A stretch of 64,000 nt of DNA, from contig CAYXDC010000008.1 in the NCBI GenBank assembly GCA_964463505.1, positions 1 to 64,000 of the forward strand, written 5' to 3'. A program made the position numbers and the translations under genes. The DNA comes from JAJZSS01 sp964463505. GTDB taxonomy: Bacteria; Chloroflexota; Anaerolineae; Anaerolineales; UBA4823. Shown here one piece after another: positions 7,337 to 16,470 of this stretch. Position 1 is the stretch's first letter, and the number at the start of each line of letters is the position of its first letter. Under the pieces are notes generated by a model. That model did not search any database, had not been told where the DNA came from, and saw nothing but the letters and a program-made list of their open reading frames with translations.

Positions 7337-8782
7337 TTAAGCGCTGGCGGGCAGCGTTACCCAGAATGTGGTCCCTTCGCCTATCTGACTGCTAACGCCT
7401 ATTTTCCCCCCGTGGGTTTCCACAATCGTTTTGGCAATCGCCAGGCCCAGCCCGCTACCCTTTGCAGCGCTGTAACGAGGACGGGTTGCTTCAACCCGGT
7501 AGAATCGCTCAAAAAGATGCGGTAAATGTTCTGCCGGAATACCACTACCAGTATCGCTCACTAAAACTGTTACCAGGTTCTTTTTATGATTGGTATGCAC
7601 TTTTAAGGATACCTGACCATTGCGCGGAGTATATTTCACTGCGTTTTCAACCAGGTTATAGAGGACGCGCCGGATCTGATCTTCATTTCCGTCAACCTGT
7701 GGTAGGTTAGGTTCAGTTTCCAAACTTAGCTCCACCCCGGCTCGGGCGGCGCGGATACTGAAAGTTTCATAAACATCCGTCGCGATCGATTCGATATGGA
7801 TGGGGTTTAATTGCTTAATTCCCATTCCGGCCTCCAGACGCGAGAGGTCGAGCATATCGTTTACCATATAGCTCAGCCGGTCCACCTCAAACTCAATATC
7901 TTCCAAAAACTGTTCTGCCCGTTCTGGCTCCTCCAATGCGCCAGCCCGTAACGCCTCGGTACGCAGCTTCACCACAGTTAATGGTGTACGCAGTTCATGG
8001 CTGGCATTTGCTACAAAGGAGCGCAGGTCTGTAATGTGTTGTTGGATGCGGGCACTCATACTGTTAAATGCCTCAGCTAATCTACGTAACTCCGGCGGAC
8101 CGGAAGGTTCTGCACGTGCGTTGAGATCACCTTGAGAAAGCTGCTCAGCCATCAGCGTAAGCTGGTTGATTGGTTTAGCCAGTTGGTTCGCAATTAATAA
8201 ACCAAATAAAAGTACTGCAAGCCCTACTGCAACTGAGACAAGCAAAAGTGGTCCCAACGCCTGCATAGCTTGCTGGTTTGCCACCCGCACCGGCATTCCC
8301 GCGTCAAAGACTGCGTAGACTTTACCTTCAGATTGAATACGAACAGCGATAAAGAAAACTTCTTTATCTTCCATATCCTCACGCACAGTCTCCGCCTTAC
8401 CAGTGTCGTTCTGTATGGCATCCCATAACTCAGGCGCGTTACTTGTATCAGCTTTCTCCGGCAGGCTGGGTGAATTGCGCGTGATAAGGGTGCCGTCTGG
8501 CCAGTAAATAGCGTATACCAGATCATTTTCATTTGAAAATAAGGTGTTGGTAACATTATCCACAGCGCCAATATCTGTACCACCCGCGCTGAGTTCGATA
8601 ATGGGTAATTCCACAGCACTCACTGCAGCGTAAGCTAACTCTTCCAGGCGGTGTTCAGCCTCTTTGTGGACTGCGCGGTAAATAAATCGACCTGCAAATG
8701 TCGACATGACCACCAGGCTGAACAGAGCGACCAGCAGGTGCGATAAGGCCAGACGCGTTTGAAGGGAAGGAGAACCTTGCAT
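7337..8782 (-). CDS. Sensor histidine kinase with HAMP domain
   Basis: A 481-residue membrane kinase. Transmembrane segments at about 12-36 and 176-198 enclose a ~140-residue extracytoplasmic sensor domain. A HAMP linker (about 198-252) follows, then the dimerisation domain with phospho-acceptor H262 in NASHELRTPL, then an ATPase domain with N-box NLVENAVKY (N380), DTGSGIP and GSGLGLAIA. It autophosphorylates and passes phosphate to the response regulator encoded 33 nt upstream. The signal is unknown. The architecture resembles PhoR/BaeS-type kinases. Confidence 0.95.
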   Translation of the reverse strand: MQGSPSLQTRLALSHLLVALFSLVVMSTFAGRFIYRAVHKEAEHRLEELAYAAVSAVELPIIELSAGGTDIGAVDNVTNTLFSNENDLVYAIYWPDGTLITRNSPSLPEKADTSNAPELWDAIQNDTGKAETVREDMEDKEVFFIAVRIQSEGKVYAVFDAGMPVRVANQQAMQALGPLLLVSVAVGLAVLLFGLLIANQLAKPINQLTLMAEQLSQGDLNARAEPSGPPELRRLAEAFNSMSARIQQHITDLRSFVANASHELRTPLTVVKLRTEALRAGALEEPERAEQFLEDIEFEVDRLSYMVNDMLDLSRLEAGMGIKQLNPIHIESIATDVYETFSIRAARAGVELSLETEPNLPQVDGNEDQIRRVLYNLVENAVKYTPRNGQVSLKVHTNHKKNLVTVLVSDTGSGIPAEHLPHLFERFYRVEATRPRYSAAKGSGLGLAIAKTIVETHGGKIGVSSQIGEGTTFWVTLPASA

Positions 8783-8815
8783 TGGTTAAGTTCGTCGAAT
8801 CCACTCTCGATAAAA

Positions 8816-9514
8816 TCAGCCCAATTCTTCTGGACCTGCAAAACGGTATCCATATCCGCGTACCGTTTGAAGATATTGAGGGCTGGCAGGATCATCTTCG
8901 ATCTTTAAGCGTAACCAGCGAACATGCACATCCAGGGTGCGCGGATCCCCAATCCATTCCTCCCCCCAGACTTGCGCCAGTAATTCTTCCCGGCTCAAAG
9001 CCCGACCCGCATTTTTCATTAATACATTGAGTAGGTCAAACTCGCGCGCTGAGAGCAATAATTCCTGATCCAACTTATACACCCGGCGTGCAATCGGGTC
9101 CAGGCGCAGAGTACGCAAGTCAACTGGTTGCGCCTGGGATAACTGGCGATCCATTTCGACCCTGCGCAGGGTCGCCCGGATACGAGCAAGCAGCTCACGG
9201 AAAGAAAAAGGTTTGGCCAGATAATCATCCGCGCCTACCTCTAAGCCCAGGATACGGTCAATCTCTTCACTCCGCGCAGTTAACATGATAACTGGGGTAG
9301 TTGTGGTAGCCCGCAAGCGTCGGCATACCTCGAAACCACTCATATCAGGCAAAATCAGGTCCAGGACAATCAAATCGGGATCAAATTCCGCACTGGCCTT
9401 TAGCGCCTGTGCGCCATCAATTACCGACCGAACTTCAAAGCCCTCCCGCTGCAGACTATAACTCAGCGAATCGGTAATTAAGACTTCGTCATCAACCAAG
9501 AGGATTTTCGTCAA
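8816..9514 (-). CDS. OmpR/PhoB-family response regulator
   Basis: A 232-residue regulator. The receiver domain shows the acidic pair D8-D9, phosphorylation site D52 in LIVLDLILPDMSG and K101 in LAKPF. The C-terminal winged-helix DNA-binding domain spans about 130-228 (LSREELLAQVWGE, DVHVRWLRLKIE). I place the start at TTG 9514 because GGAGG sits 6 nt upstream; the frame stays open back to an ATG at 9598, but that extension is not conserved-looking. Its kinase follows directly. A triple GTTA direct repeat with 11-bp spacing at 9688-9716, upstream of this gene, is a candidate autoregulatory site. Confidence 0.93.
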   Translation of the reverse strand: MTKILLVDDEVLITDSLSYSLQREGFEVRSVIDGAQALKASAEFDPDLIVLDLILPDMSGFEVCRRLRATTTTPVIMLTARSEEIDRILGLEVGADDYLAKPFSFRELLARIRATLRRVEMDRQLSQAQPVDLRTLRLDPIARRVYKLDQELLLSAREFDLLNVLMKNAGRALSREELLAQVWGEEWIGDPRTLDVHVRWLRLKIEDDPASPQYLQTVRGYGYRFAGPEELG

Positions 9515-9687
9515 AGCGCCCCTCCATATTTGTTTTTCTCTTAAGAAGTTACGCAGTTCGGGAAAATGTCTGGAGTGTTGGGCAGGCTCTCCCGCCAAAA
9601 CATCCCCATCCTTCCTCCTACTACGTGAGTCCGACGATTAAGAAATAGATCATAATTCGATCAACAGTACAGGTATATAAAGGTTTG

Positions 9688-9716
9688 GTTATCATCTGGT
9701 TAAGTATCAGTTATGG
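9688..9716. promoter_or_regulatory. Candidate response-regulator operator (three GTTA repeats, 11-bp period)
   Basis: Heptamers GTTATCA (9688), GTTAAGT (9699) and GTTATGG (9710) start exactly 11 bp apart. OmpR/PhoB-family regulators bind head-to-tail to 7-bp direct repeats spaced at 11 bp. The site is 174 bp upstream of the regulator's start and 138 bp upstream of the sortase gene, so it could control either or both. Confidence 0.5.
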
Positions 9717-9840
9717 AGCAGCATGAAGTGGTAATTCAACTGGATAGCGTGGATTCTATCATGGGTTGATCCGATTTAGCCTGATGCCTTCTGTAAACGT
9801 CCAAACTCCAGCAGCCCAGAATTGCAGGAAGGAGTTGGGG

Positions 9841-9846
9841 TATAAT
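9841..9846 (+). promoter_or_regulatory. -10 element giving a leaderless sortase transcript
   Basis: A perfect TATAAT ends 7 nt before the ATG at 9854, so transcription would begin at or next to the start codon. No good -35 is seen at normal spacing. The rest of the gap 9515-9840 holds the GTTA repeats and no credible gene. Confidence 0.6.
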
Positions 9847-9853
9847 CCCCACT

Positions 9854-10765
9854 ATGCCGAAAAAGCAATCGATTCGGGATCTATCCGTAGAAGAGTTGCG
9901 CTGGCTACTCATGGAAAAGCGGCGTTCTACGCGCCAACAGCGCCTGGAACGCTACCGGCGCACCGGACGGGTTGTCTCCATCTCATCCGATGCAGACAAT
10001 TCAACACTGGATGCCTGGCAAATTCGCGAGGTGGCTGATCTGGATATGGATGAGCCGCCTCGTCGCACCCGCAGTCGACGCATATTGGATGGACTCCTCT
10101 TACTCATTGAAGTCAGTGCGGTGGTTGGATTCTTGTTTTTGGTATACAGCGGTTTCAATCTGATACGTGAGTTGAACCGCGAAGTGGCTTCAGCTATGGA
10201 GCAGCCCACTTTCACGCCAACACCCCTCATCACCGCCCTGGTACTGCCATCCGGGCATACTCCACCCAATTCACCTGGGGGCGCCCAACCTAATGAAGCA
10301 GAAATCCCTGAACATCTGCGTCCTCTGGTACAATCGATAGCCAACATCCCTGTGCCCACACCAGGACCTGAACAAGCCGTGCGCATCCAAATTCCCGGGA
10401 TACAGGTAGATGCCCCAATCGTCCAAGGCGATGCCTGGGAACAACTGAAGAAAGGTGTTGGTCAGCATGTTGGCAGCGCCAATCCAGGTGACAGCGACAA
10501 TGTGGTGCTCTCCGCTCACAATGATATTTTTGGGGAGATTTTTCGGGATTTAGACCGCTTGAAACCCGGAGACGAGATCATCCTGTATACAAACCAGCGT
10601 GCACATACCTATGTAGTCATAGACACACAGGTGGTTGAACCGACGGCGGTTGAAGTTATGGGGTCTACTACAAGGCCAACAGTGACCTTAATCTCGTGTT
10701 ACCCTTATCTGGTAGACGACCAGCGGATTGTAGTCACTGGTCGATTGAAAAGCGGTGGTTCTTGA
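9854..10765 (+). CDS. Class E sortase
   Basis: A 303-residue sortase anchored by one membrane segment at about 79-102 after a basic cytoplasmic N-terminus, with a Pro/Thr-rich stalk (about 117-172). The transpeptidase domain spans about 173-300. The catalytic triad is H222 (LSAHND), C282 (TLISCYPY) and R291 (DQRIVVTG). Segments KKGVGQHVGSANPG and LKPGDEI are typical of class D/E enzymes. It would cleave a sorting signal of secreted proteins and attach them to the cell surface. No obvious LPxTG-type substrate lies next to it. The 66-codon tail-anchored protein gene follows. Confidence 0.92.
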   Translation: MPKKQSIRDLSVEELRWLLMEKRRSTRQQRLERYRRTGRVVSISSDADNSTLDAWQIREVADLDMDEPPRRTRSRRILDGLLLLIEVSAVVGFLFLVYSGFNLIRELNREVASAMEQPTFTPTPLITALVLPSGHTPPNSPGGAQPNEAEIPEHLRPLVQSIANIPVPTPGPEQAVRIQIPGIQVDAPIVQGDAWEQLKKGVGQHVGSANPGDSDNVVLSAHNDIFGEIFRDLDRLKPGDEIILYTNQRAHTYVVIDTQVVEPTAVEVMGSTTRPTVTLISCYPYLVDDQRIVVTGRLKSGGS

Positions 10766-10834
10766 TCGATACATTATCTTCTCGGGTAAGATACCCAGGA
10801 AGTTTGCAACTGAATTTATTAGGAGTAAGACTCG

Positions 10835-11035
10835 ATGGCGAAAAAAATTAAAAAACAGGTACGCAAGTCTAATGGTTCTCTGAATCCGGTATTAGTATCG
10901 GTTGAAACTCCACGCGCATCTGAGCGCGACTTTAATCCTGATTACGGTCCGGTGATTAAGGATTTAAAACGAATTGGCATTCTGGCAGGCACTTTTTTTA
11001 TGGTTCTAATCGGGCTATCCTTCTTCTTGCGCTAA
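10835..11035 (+). CDS. Small tail-anchored membrane protein, 66 aa
   Basis: A short protein with a lysine-rich N-terminus (MAKKIKKQVRKSNGS), a charged middle and one hydrophobic C-terminal segment (about 47-65, ILAGTFFMVLIGLSFFL), ending in a single arginine. The topology suggests a tail-anchored protein with its body in the cytoplasm. The ribosome site TTAGGAGTAAG is strong. It lies between the sortase and an AI-2E-type transporter on the same strand. I do not recognise a family, and its role is unknown. Confidence 0.7.
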   Translation: MAKKIKKQVRKSNGSLNPVLVSVETPRASERDFNPDYGPVIKDLKRIGILAGTFFMVLIGLSFFLR

Positions 11036-11094
11036 ATAGTCTGCTATCTAGCAGGGGGCGCCAGTCATTAATATAATTTGTTTGGGGCTGCGGC

Positions 11095-12327
11095 ATGTCT
11101 GACCATATTCCTGGCAGCAACGGTTCATCCACAACCTCCCCACGTTGGAGCTCAACCACCAAACTCATCGTTGGATTGACGATGATGGCAATCCTTGCCG
11201 CGCTGGTGGTCCAGTTCCGCAACATCATCGGGCCTGTTATTTTAGCCTTCATTCTGGCTTACCTGCTGCATCCTATAGCCGGGTGGCTCTCCCGTGCGAC
11301 GAATCTATCCTGGCGTGCTTCCGTTGCGATTGTTTTCATATTGATGATCATTCTCATCGGGGGACTTTCAACCGTAGCTGGTCTGGCAATCGCACAGCAA
11401 GTCCAAAGCTTGTTTACCTTTGTCCAGCGTTTCATTAATAACGATCTTCCACGTATTGCATCCGATCTATCTACCCAAACATACTATTTCGGTCCGTTTG
11501 TGCTAGATTTTACTCAATTCAACTTCACCCAGCTCACGGATCAGATTCTTGGTACTATCCAACCCTTATTGAGCCAGGCAGGCACATTAATCGGCACGTT
11601 TGCATCAGGCGCGGTCGGTCTTTTTGGTTGGATCTTCTTTGTTATCCTGGTTGCATATTTCTTGTTGAACGAATCCGGGCAAATGGCAATGCGCTTTGTC
11701 AACATCGAAATCCCTGGCTATGGAGAAGATATCCGCCGTTGGGGCTCCGAACTGCGCAAGATCTGGGATTCATTTTTACGTGGACAATTAGCCATCATCA
11801 TCTTGGTGATGATCACATACTCAATACTGCTCACGATCGTGGGCTTGCGCTTTTCGCTCGGTCTGGCGATCCTGGCAGGCTTTGCTCGTTTTGTGCCCTA
11901 TTTAGGCCAGGCGACCATACTGGTAACAGCAGGTCTGGTAGCCCTGTTGCAGGGTGGCAATTATTTCAATCTACAACCAACCTTCTACGCCTTGCTGGTT
12001 GTGGGGCTGATCTTTTTAGTTGACCAAATCTTCGATAACCTGGTTAACCCAACCCTGATGGGGCGTACTTTGGGTGTTCACCCCGCTGCTGTTTTGGTTT
12101 CAGCGCTCATTGCTGCTCGTTTAATTGGGATCATCGGTCTGATGCTGGTGACGCCTGTTCTGGCAACCCTACAATTGATTGGTCGATACGTTTTGCGCAA
12201 GATGTTGGATATGGACCCCTGGCAAGAATTAACCCCCCGCCCGTCGCCCATGGAAGCCCCATGGCTGCCGGTCACACGTCGAATAAAAGCCTGGTGGCGG
12301 CTGATTCGCAGTAAACCGACAGAGTAA
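11095..12327 (+). CDS. AI-2E family (PerM-like) transporter
   Basis: A 410-residue polytopic membrane protein of the AI-2E transporter/PerM family. Hydrophobic segments pair at about 22-60 and 70-100, followed by a soluble middle (about 105-150) and a helical bundle at about 155-180 and 215-345. The conserved loop near 225-235 (WDSFLRGQ) and GFARFVPYLG (about 260-270) are family hallmarks. Members export AI-2 or act as ion antiporters; the substrate cannot be read from sequence. The TATAAT at 11072-11077 gives a 17-nt leader. A bidirectional terminator separates it from the converging dnaA. Confidence 0.88.
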   Translation: MSDHIPGSNGSSTTSPRWSSTTKLIVGLTMMAILAALVVQFRNIIGPVILAFILAYLLHPIAGWLSRATNLSWRASVAIVFILMIILIGGLSTVAGLAIAQQVQSLFTFVQRFINNDLPRIASDLSTQTYYFGPFVLDFTQFNFTQLTDQILGTIQPLLSQAGTLIGTFASGAVGLFGWIFFVILVAYFLLNESGQMAMRFVNIEIPGYGEDIRRWGSELRKIWDSFLRGQLAIIILVMITYSILLTIVGLRFSLGLAILAGFARFVPYLGQATILVTAGLVALLQGGNYFNLQPTFYALLVVGLIFLVDQIFDNLVNPTLMGRTLGVHPAAVLVSALIAARLIGIIGLMLVTPVLATLQLIGRYVLRKMLDMDPWQELTPRPSPMEAPWLPVTRRIKAWWRLIRSKPTE

Positions 12328-12333
12328 AACAAC

Positions 12334-12376
12334 AAAAGAGGCTGCCCAGAAAAATAGCCTGGACAGCCTCTTTTTT
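12334..12376. terminator. Bidirectional terminator between AI-2E gene and dnaA
   Basis: GAGGCTGCCCAG and CTGGACAGCCTC pair with one mismatch. The stem is flanked by AAAA on the left and TTTTTT on the right, so it works for both converging genes. Confidence 0.85.
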
Positions 12377-12390
12377 CACCCCCAAAAGAA

Positions 12391-13734
12391 TCACGAAGTA
12401 CGTGGGTTATAAAGCTGTTCTTTAATTTCCCCTACCTGGCGACGGAAACGGTCATCGCGCTCCAGTAAATCAGCAATTTTTTCGCATCCATAAAGAATTG
12501 TCGTATGGTCTCTCCCACCCAGGGCTTCGCCAATTTGAGGCAGTGAAATGTTTGATTCTTTATGCAGCAAGTACATTGCCACCTGGCGTGGTAGGGCTAC
12601 CTGGCGAGAGCGATCGCGGCTCAATATCCGTTCCACAGTCACTCCATAAACCTCGGCTACACGGCGGACCACATCATCCAGTTGGATATCCGTGCGGCGG
12701 GGCAAGAGGTCTCCCAATGCAGCATCAACCAACTGCTGGTTAAGCGGCAAACCACTCAGATCAGCAAAGGCTACCACGCGGGTGAGAGCCCCCTCCAACT
12801 CGCGGATATTGGATTGTACCCGGCGAGCTATTTGCTGCAGGATCTCATCCTGAATACGAAAGCCTGCTCGCTCAGCCTTAGAACGCAAGATAGCCATGCG
12901 GGTTTCGATGTCGGGAGGTTGAATATCGGCAGTCAGGCCCCATTCAAAACGTGAGAGCAGGCGCTCCTCCAGGGTTACCATCGCCTTGGGCGGCCGGTCC
13001 GAGGAAATTACAATTTGTTTATTCTGCCCGTGTAACGTATTAAATGTATGGAAGAATTCTTCCTGAGTAGATTCTTTACCAGCAATAAATTGAATATCAT
13101 CGATCAATAGAACATCGATGCGGCGGTATTTTTCGCGAAATGCCTGAGTCGTATGTGTGCGTATCGCATTGATCAAGTCATTGGTGAATTCTTCCGAGGA
13201 TACATACAGCACCTGCATCCCGCGCTGCGTACACATATTACCAATCCCGTGCAATAGATGGGTCTTTCCTAAACCAACCCCGCCATACAAGAACAATGGG
13301 TTATAGGTATAGGTCGGTTTCTCTGCAACCGCCATGGAGGCGGCGTGAGCCAGTCGATTGCTGGGTCCAACGACAAAATTTTCAAAGGTATAGCGCGGGT
13401 TCAAAGTCGGATTGTGGATGTCAGCTTCGACTTCACTCTCATAAGCCTGTGCAGGCAACCTTGTACTGGGTGTATCTGTTTCGAGCGGTTTTTGCCAGAT
13501 GCTAAAGCGTACTTCCACGGTCCGATTCATAATACCGGTCAGGATACGGGAAACTGTGCTGGCTAAACGACTATGCAGCCAGTCACGCGCATAAGCGTTT
13601 TGGACTCCAATAATGAAGCTACCATCCTCATATGATAAAAACTCAGCTCCGCGCACCCAGGTATCAAATGCAGACTTCGGCATTTCCATCTGCAACTGCC
13701 CCACGGCGGCTTGCCAGGCATGTTCAGCTTTCAT
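12391..13734 (-). CDS. dnaA: Chromosomal replication initiator DnaA
   Basis: A 447-residue DnaA that assembles on oriC, melts it and loads the helicase. Domain I is at about 1-80 (HAWQAAVGQLQMEMPKSAFDTW) and the linker at 80-115. The AAA+ domain has Walker A GGVGLGKTH, Walker B VLLIDDIQF and the arginine-finger region RLLSRFEWGL. The C-terminal DNA-binding domain carries the DnaA signature GGRDHTTILYGCEKI. The start ATG at 13734 has AGGAGAG 8 nt upstream; an upstream in-frame ATG at 13776 lacks one. dnaN does not follow; an AI-2E gene converges on it, so the usual dnaA-dnaN order is absent. Confidence 0.97.
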   Translation of the reverse strand: MKAEHAWQAAVGQLQMEMPKSAFDTWVRGAEFLSYEDGSFIIGVQNAYARDWLHSRLASTVSRILTGIMNRTVEVRFSIWQKPLETDTPSTRLPAQAYESEVEADIHNPTLNPRYTFENFVVGPSNRLAHAASMAVAEKPTYTYNPLFLYGGVGLGKTHLLHGIGNMCTQRGMQVLYVSSEEFTNDLINAIRTHTTQAFREKYRRIDVLLIDDIQFIAGKESTQEEFFHTFNTLHGQNKQIVISSDRPPKAMVTLEERLLSRFEWGLTADIQPPDIETRMAILRSKAERAGFRIQDEILQQIARRVQSNIRELEGALTRVVAFADLSGLPLNQQLVDAALGDLLPRRTDIQLDDVVRRVAEVYGVTVERILSRDRSRQVALPRQVAMYLLHKESNISLPQIGEALGGRDHTTILYGCEKIADLLERDDRFRRQVGEIKEQLYNPRTS

Positions 13735-14397
13735 GCTGGACTCTCCTAAGCAGGATAATATTGGTATAATACACATAGAGATAAATCACCCTACCGCAAC
13801 TCACAGTAGGGAAAACAGCAAGAACAACTATGGACTTAGCTTATTCGCCCATCACAAATGGGATCGAAGGAACCCCCTGAAGTATTCAATTTTCACCGTT
13901 GCGCTTGTATTCTAGCAGATAACACCCTATCTCTACAATACTAAAACCCTACGCTAGTCTAAAAAAACCCAATACTTTAAGATTAGGGAATCTTAAATTT
14001 TGCAACGCTTTATTAAACTAAAGCCGCATAATTTGCATTATATTTAGAACCCCAATACCAGGGTAACCATCAAAGACAACCCCTATATATAGCCTGTTTT
14101 ATGCACTACCAATTCGTTGGTCGATATCTAGGGGATAGAAACCTTAAAAATTCTTCCTCCAAGAATCGCAATGATATTGTGTGTCGAGAGTCGCAAATTG
14201 GCGACTCACGAACAAAACAGGAATTTTTCCCAGAACAATCCCTCCCTATAGCCTCTAAGGGTTGCTCATAGAGAGTGGAAAAAACATGTGTTTATACAAT
14301 TCCTATCTGTTGTTAACGTTTTTCTATCGCAGCAACGATACACTAAACATACAATAATTTTCAAAGTAATCTTTGATTAAGTAAAAGAGGAGAAAAA
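13735..14397. other. AT-rich dnaA-dnaK intergenic region, candidate replication origin
   Basis: This 660-bp region between divergent dnaA and dnaK contains no credible gene and is clearly more AT-rich than its surroundings. I see no perfect DnaA box (TTATNCACA). Near matches are TAATACACA at 13767-13775 (8/9), TTATGCACT at 14099-14107 (8/9) and TTATACAAT at 14292-14300 (7/9). CCCTA/TAGGG pentamers recur on both strands. Position next to dnaA, base composition and lack of genes make an origin possible but not shown. dnaK promoter elements must also lie here. Confidence 0.35.
14188..14207. promoter_or_regulatory. Inverted repeat upstream of dnaK
   Basis: GAGTCGC (14188-14194) and GCGACTC (14201-14207) form a perfect 7-bp palindrome with a 6-bp spacer, about 190 bp before dnaK. 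It is not the CIRCE element, which I do not find. It may be a repressor site or an origin element. Confidence 0.3.
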
Positions 14398-16302
14398 ATG
14401 GCTAAGATTATTGGTATCGACCTTGGTACGACAAATAGTGTAGTGGCTGTAATGGAAGGTGGCGACTCAACCGTCATTCAGACTGCAGAAGGTTCGCGGT
14501 TGCTCCCATCCGTTGTAGCTTTTAATAAAAATGGCGAGCGCCTGGTGGGGCAGACAGCCAAACGCCAGGCCGTTGTAAACGCTGAGAATACGGTTTTTTC
14601 GATCAAGCGCTTCATTGGCCGGCATTTTGATGAGGTCACCACAGAGCAAAAAATGGTGCCTTTCCAGATCGTGCGCGGCCCCGCCGGGGATGCACGCGTG
14701 AAGATTCCAATTACGGGGCGCGAATACAGCCCGCAGGAGATCTCCGCCATGATCCTGGCGAAACTCAAAACGGATGCTGAAGCCTATTTAGGCGAGCCAG
14801 TTACCAAAGCCGTGATTACTGTGCCTGCTTATTTCAATGACAGCCAGCGCCAGGCGACCAAAGATGCCGGACGGATCGCCGGATTGGAAGTGCTGCGCAT
14901 CATCAACGAGCCGACCGCAGCAGCCCTGGCGTACGGCCTGGACAAGCAGCAAAATGAAACCATCCTGGTATTTGACCTGGGCGGTGGAACTTTCGATGTC
15001 AGCGTCCTGGATGTAGGCGAAGGTGTGATCGAAGTGCGTGCCACGAATGGCGATACTCACCTGGGTGGCGATGACTGGGACGAGGCCATTGTTAGTTGGG
15101 TTGCCGATGATTTCAAAAAAGAACAAGGCATCGATATACGTCAGGATCGGCAGGCATTACAACGTCTGCGTGAAGCTGCTGAGAAAGCCAAGATTGAGCT
15201 TTCCAGCGTGATGGAGAGTGAAATCAACCTGCCTTACATCACCGCCGACGCCTCCGGGCCGAAACACTTGCAGATTAAACTCTCACGGGCAAAATTTGAA
15301 CAGCTCACCGAGGACCTGGTCAAACGCCTGCGTGGGCCGTTCGAAGCAGCCTTGCGAGATGCGAACTTAAGCTCCAAAGATATTCATCAGGTTGTATTGG
15401 TTGGCGGGGCGACCCGTATGCCTATGGTCCAGGAGCTCGTGCGGTCCATCACGAAAAAAGAACCCCACAAAGGTGTGAATCCAGACGAAGTCGTGGCGAT
15501 TGGCGCAGCTATTCAGGCAGGTGTGCTGGCGGGTGATGTCAAAGATGTGCTCCTGCTGGATGTAACCCCACTTTCCCTGGGCCTCGAGACCCTGGGGGGT
15601 GTGATGACCACCTTGATTGAGCGCAACACGACCATCCCGGTAAAGAAGGCGGAGGTATTCTCCACCGCTGAAGACAACCAGACTGCAGTGGATGTGCATG
15701 TGCTGCAAGGCGAGCGCCCTATGGCTGGCGACAATATGAGTTTAGGTCGTTTCCGACTGGAAGGCCTCCCGCCTGCGCCGCGTGGTGTTCCCCAGGTAGA
15801 AGTCACCTTCGATATTGACGCCAATGGCATCCTGAACGTGACTGCTCGCGATAAAGCAACCGGCAAAGAACAAAAGGTAACCATTACCGCTTCGACCAAC
15901 CTGCACAAGGAAGAAATCGATCGTATGGTCCGCCAGGCTCGCGAACACGAATCCGAAGACCGCCAGCGGCGCGAGCTGGTAGAGGCGCGCAATAATGCCG
16001 ACAGCCTGGCTTACCAAACGGAGAAAACCCTGCGCGATCTTGGAGACAAGGTCCCAAGTCAAGAGCAGCAGAACATCCAGGATAAGGTAAACCAGCTACG
16101 CGAAGCCGCCCAGAGTGATGATTTGCCCCGTATCCGCCGCCTCAGCGAGGAGCTGCAGAATGCTTTCCACGCCATCAGCCAGCAGATGTATGCACAACAA
16201 CCGGCAACCGCTGGTCCCGGCCCGGCCCCCAGCAGCGACCCTGGCCAGAGCCCCAGAAACGATGACGGCGACGTAATAGACGGTGAATACCGCGAAGCAT
16301 AA
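14398..16302 (+). CDS. dnaK: Chaperone DnaK (Hsp70)
   Basis: A 634-residue Hsp70 that uses ATP to bind and release unfolded proteins. The N-terminal ATPase domain (1-~380) starts IIGIDLGTTNSVVAVM and contains FDLGGGTFDVS and the phosphate-2 motif VGGATRMPMVQ. The substrate-binding domain (about 390-500) has LLDVTPLSLGLETLGG, and the helical lid runs to about 600, followed by a Gly/Pro/Gln tail ending DGDVIDGEYREA. The ribosome site AGAGGAG is strong. grpE and dnaJ are not adjacent; a terminator follows directly, so this dnaK is monocistronic. Confidence 0.98.
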   Translation: MAKIIGIDLGTTNSVVAVMEGGDSTVIQTAEGSRLLPSVVAFNKNGERLVGQTAKRQAVVNAENTVFSIKRFIGRHFDEVTTEQKMVPFQIVRGPAGDARVKIPITGREYSPQEISAMILAKLKTDAEAYLGEPVTKAVITVPAYFNDSQRQATKDAGRIAGLEVLRIINEPTAAALAYGLDKQQNETILVFDLGGGTFDVSVLDVGEGVIEVRATNGDTHLGGDDWDEAIVSWVADDFKKEQGIDIRQDRQALQRLREAAEKAKIELSSVMESEINLPYITADASGPKHLQIKLSRAKFEQLTEDLVKRLRGPFEAALRDANLSSKDIHQVVLVGGATRMPMVQELVRSITKKEPHKGVNPDEVVAIGAAIQAGVLAGDVKDVLLLDVTPLSLGLETLGGVMTTLIERNTTIPVKKAEVFSTAEDNQTAVDVHVLQGERPMAGDNMSLGRFRLEGLPPAPRGVPQVEVTFDIDANGILNVTARDKATGKEQKVTITASTNLHKEEIDRMVRQAREHESEDRQRRELVEARNNADSLAYQTEKTLRDLGDKVPSQEQQNIQDKVNQLREAAQSDDLPRIRRLSEELQNAFHAISQQMYAQQPATAGPGPAPSSDPGQSPRNDDGDVIDGEYREA

Positions 16303-16322
16303 AAACAATAAACACCTGACTT

Positions 16323-16364
16323 AAAGCCCGTCCCGAGTATCACTTTCGGGACGGGCTTTTTTTA
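16323..16364 (+). terminator. Terminator of dnaK
   Basis: AAAGCCCGTCCCGA (16323-16336) pairs with TCGGGACGGGCTTT, followed by TTTTATT. The stem is long and GC-rich and lies 20 nt after the dnaK stop. Confidence 0.9.
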
Positions 16365-16470
16365 TTGGAGTCGATCGCCAGGGTTCTCGGTCATCCAGCC
16401 AAGGGTCAAATTCATTGTATAATGGACTGGTTCAGAGACTGAAATAAATCCCGAGAAAACCAAGTGAATT

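Noticed and set aside
9713..9769. 18-codon frame beginning MEQHEVV in the response-regulator/sortase gap
   Set aside because: It has no ribosome site, overlaps the GTTA repeats and is too short to distinguish from chance.
14188..14207. CIRCE heat-shock operator before dnaK
   Set aside because: The palindrome present does not match TTAGCACTC-N9-GAGTGCTAA.
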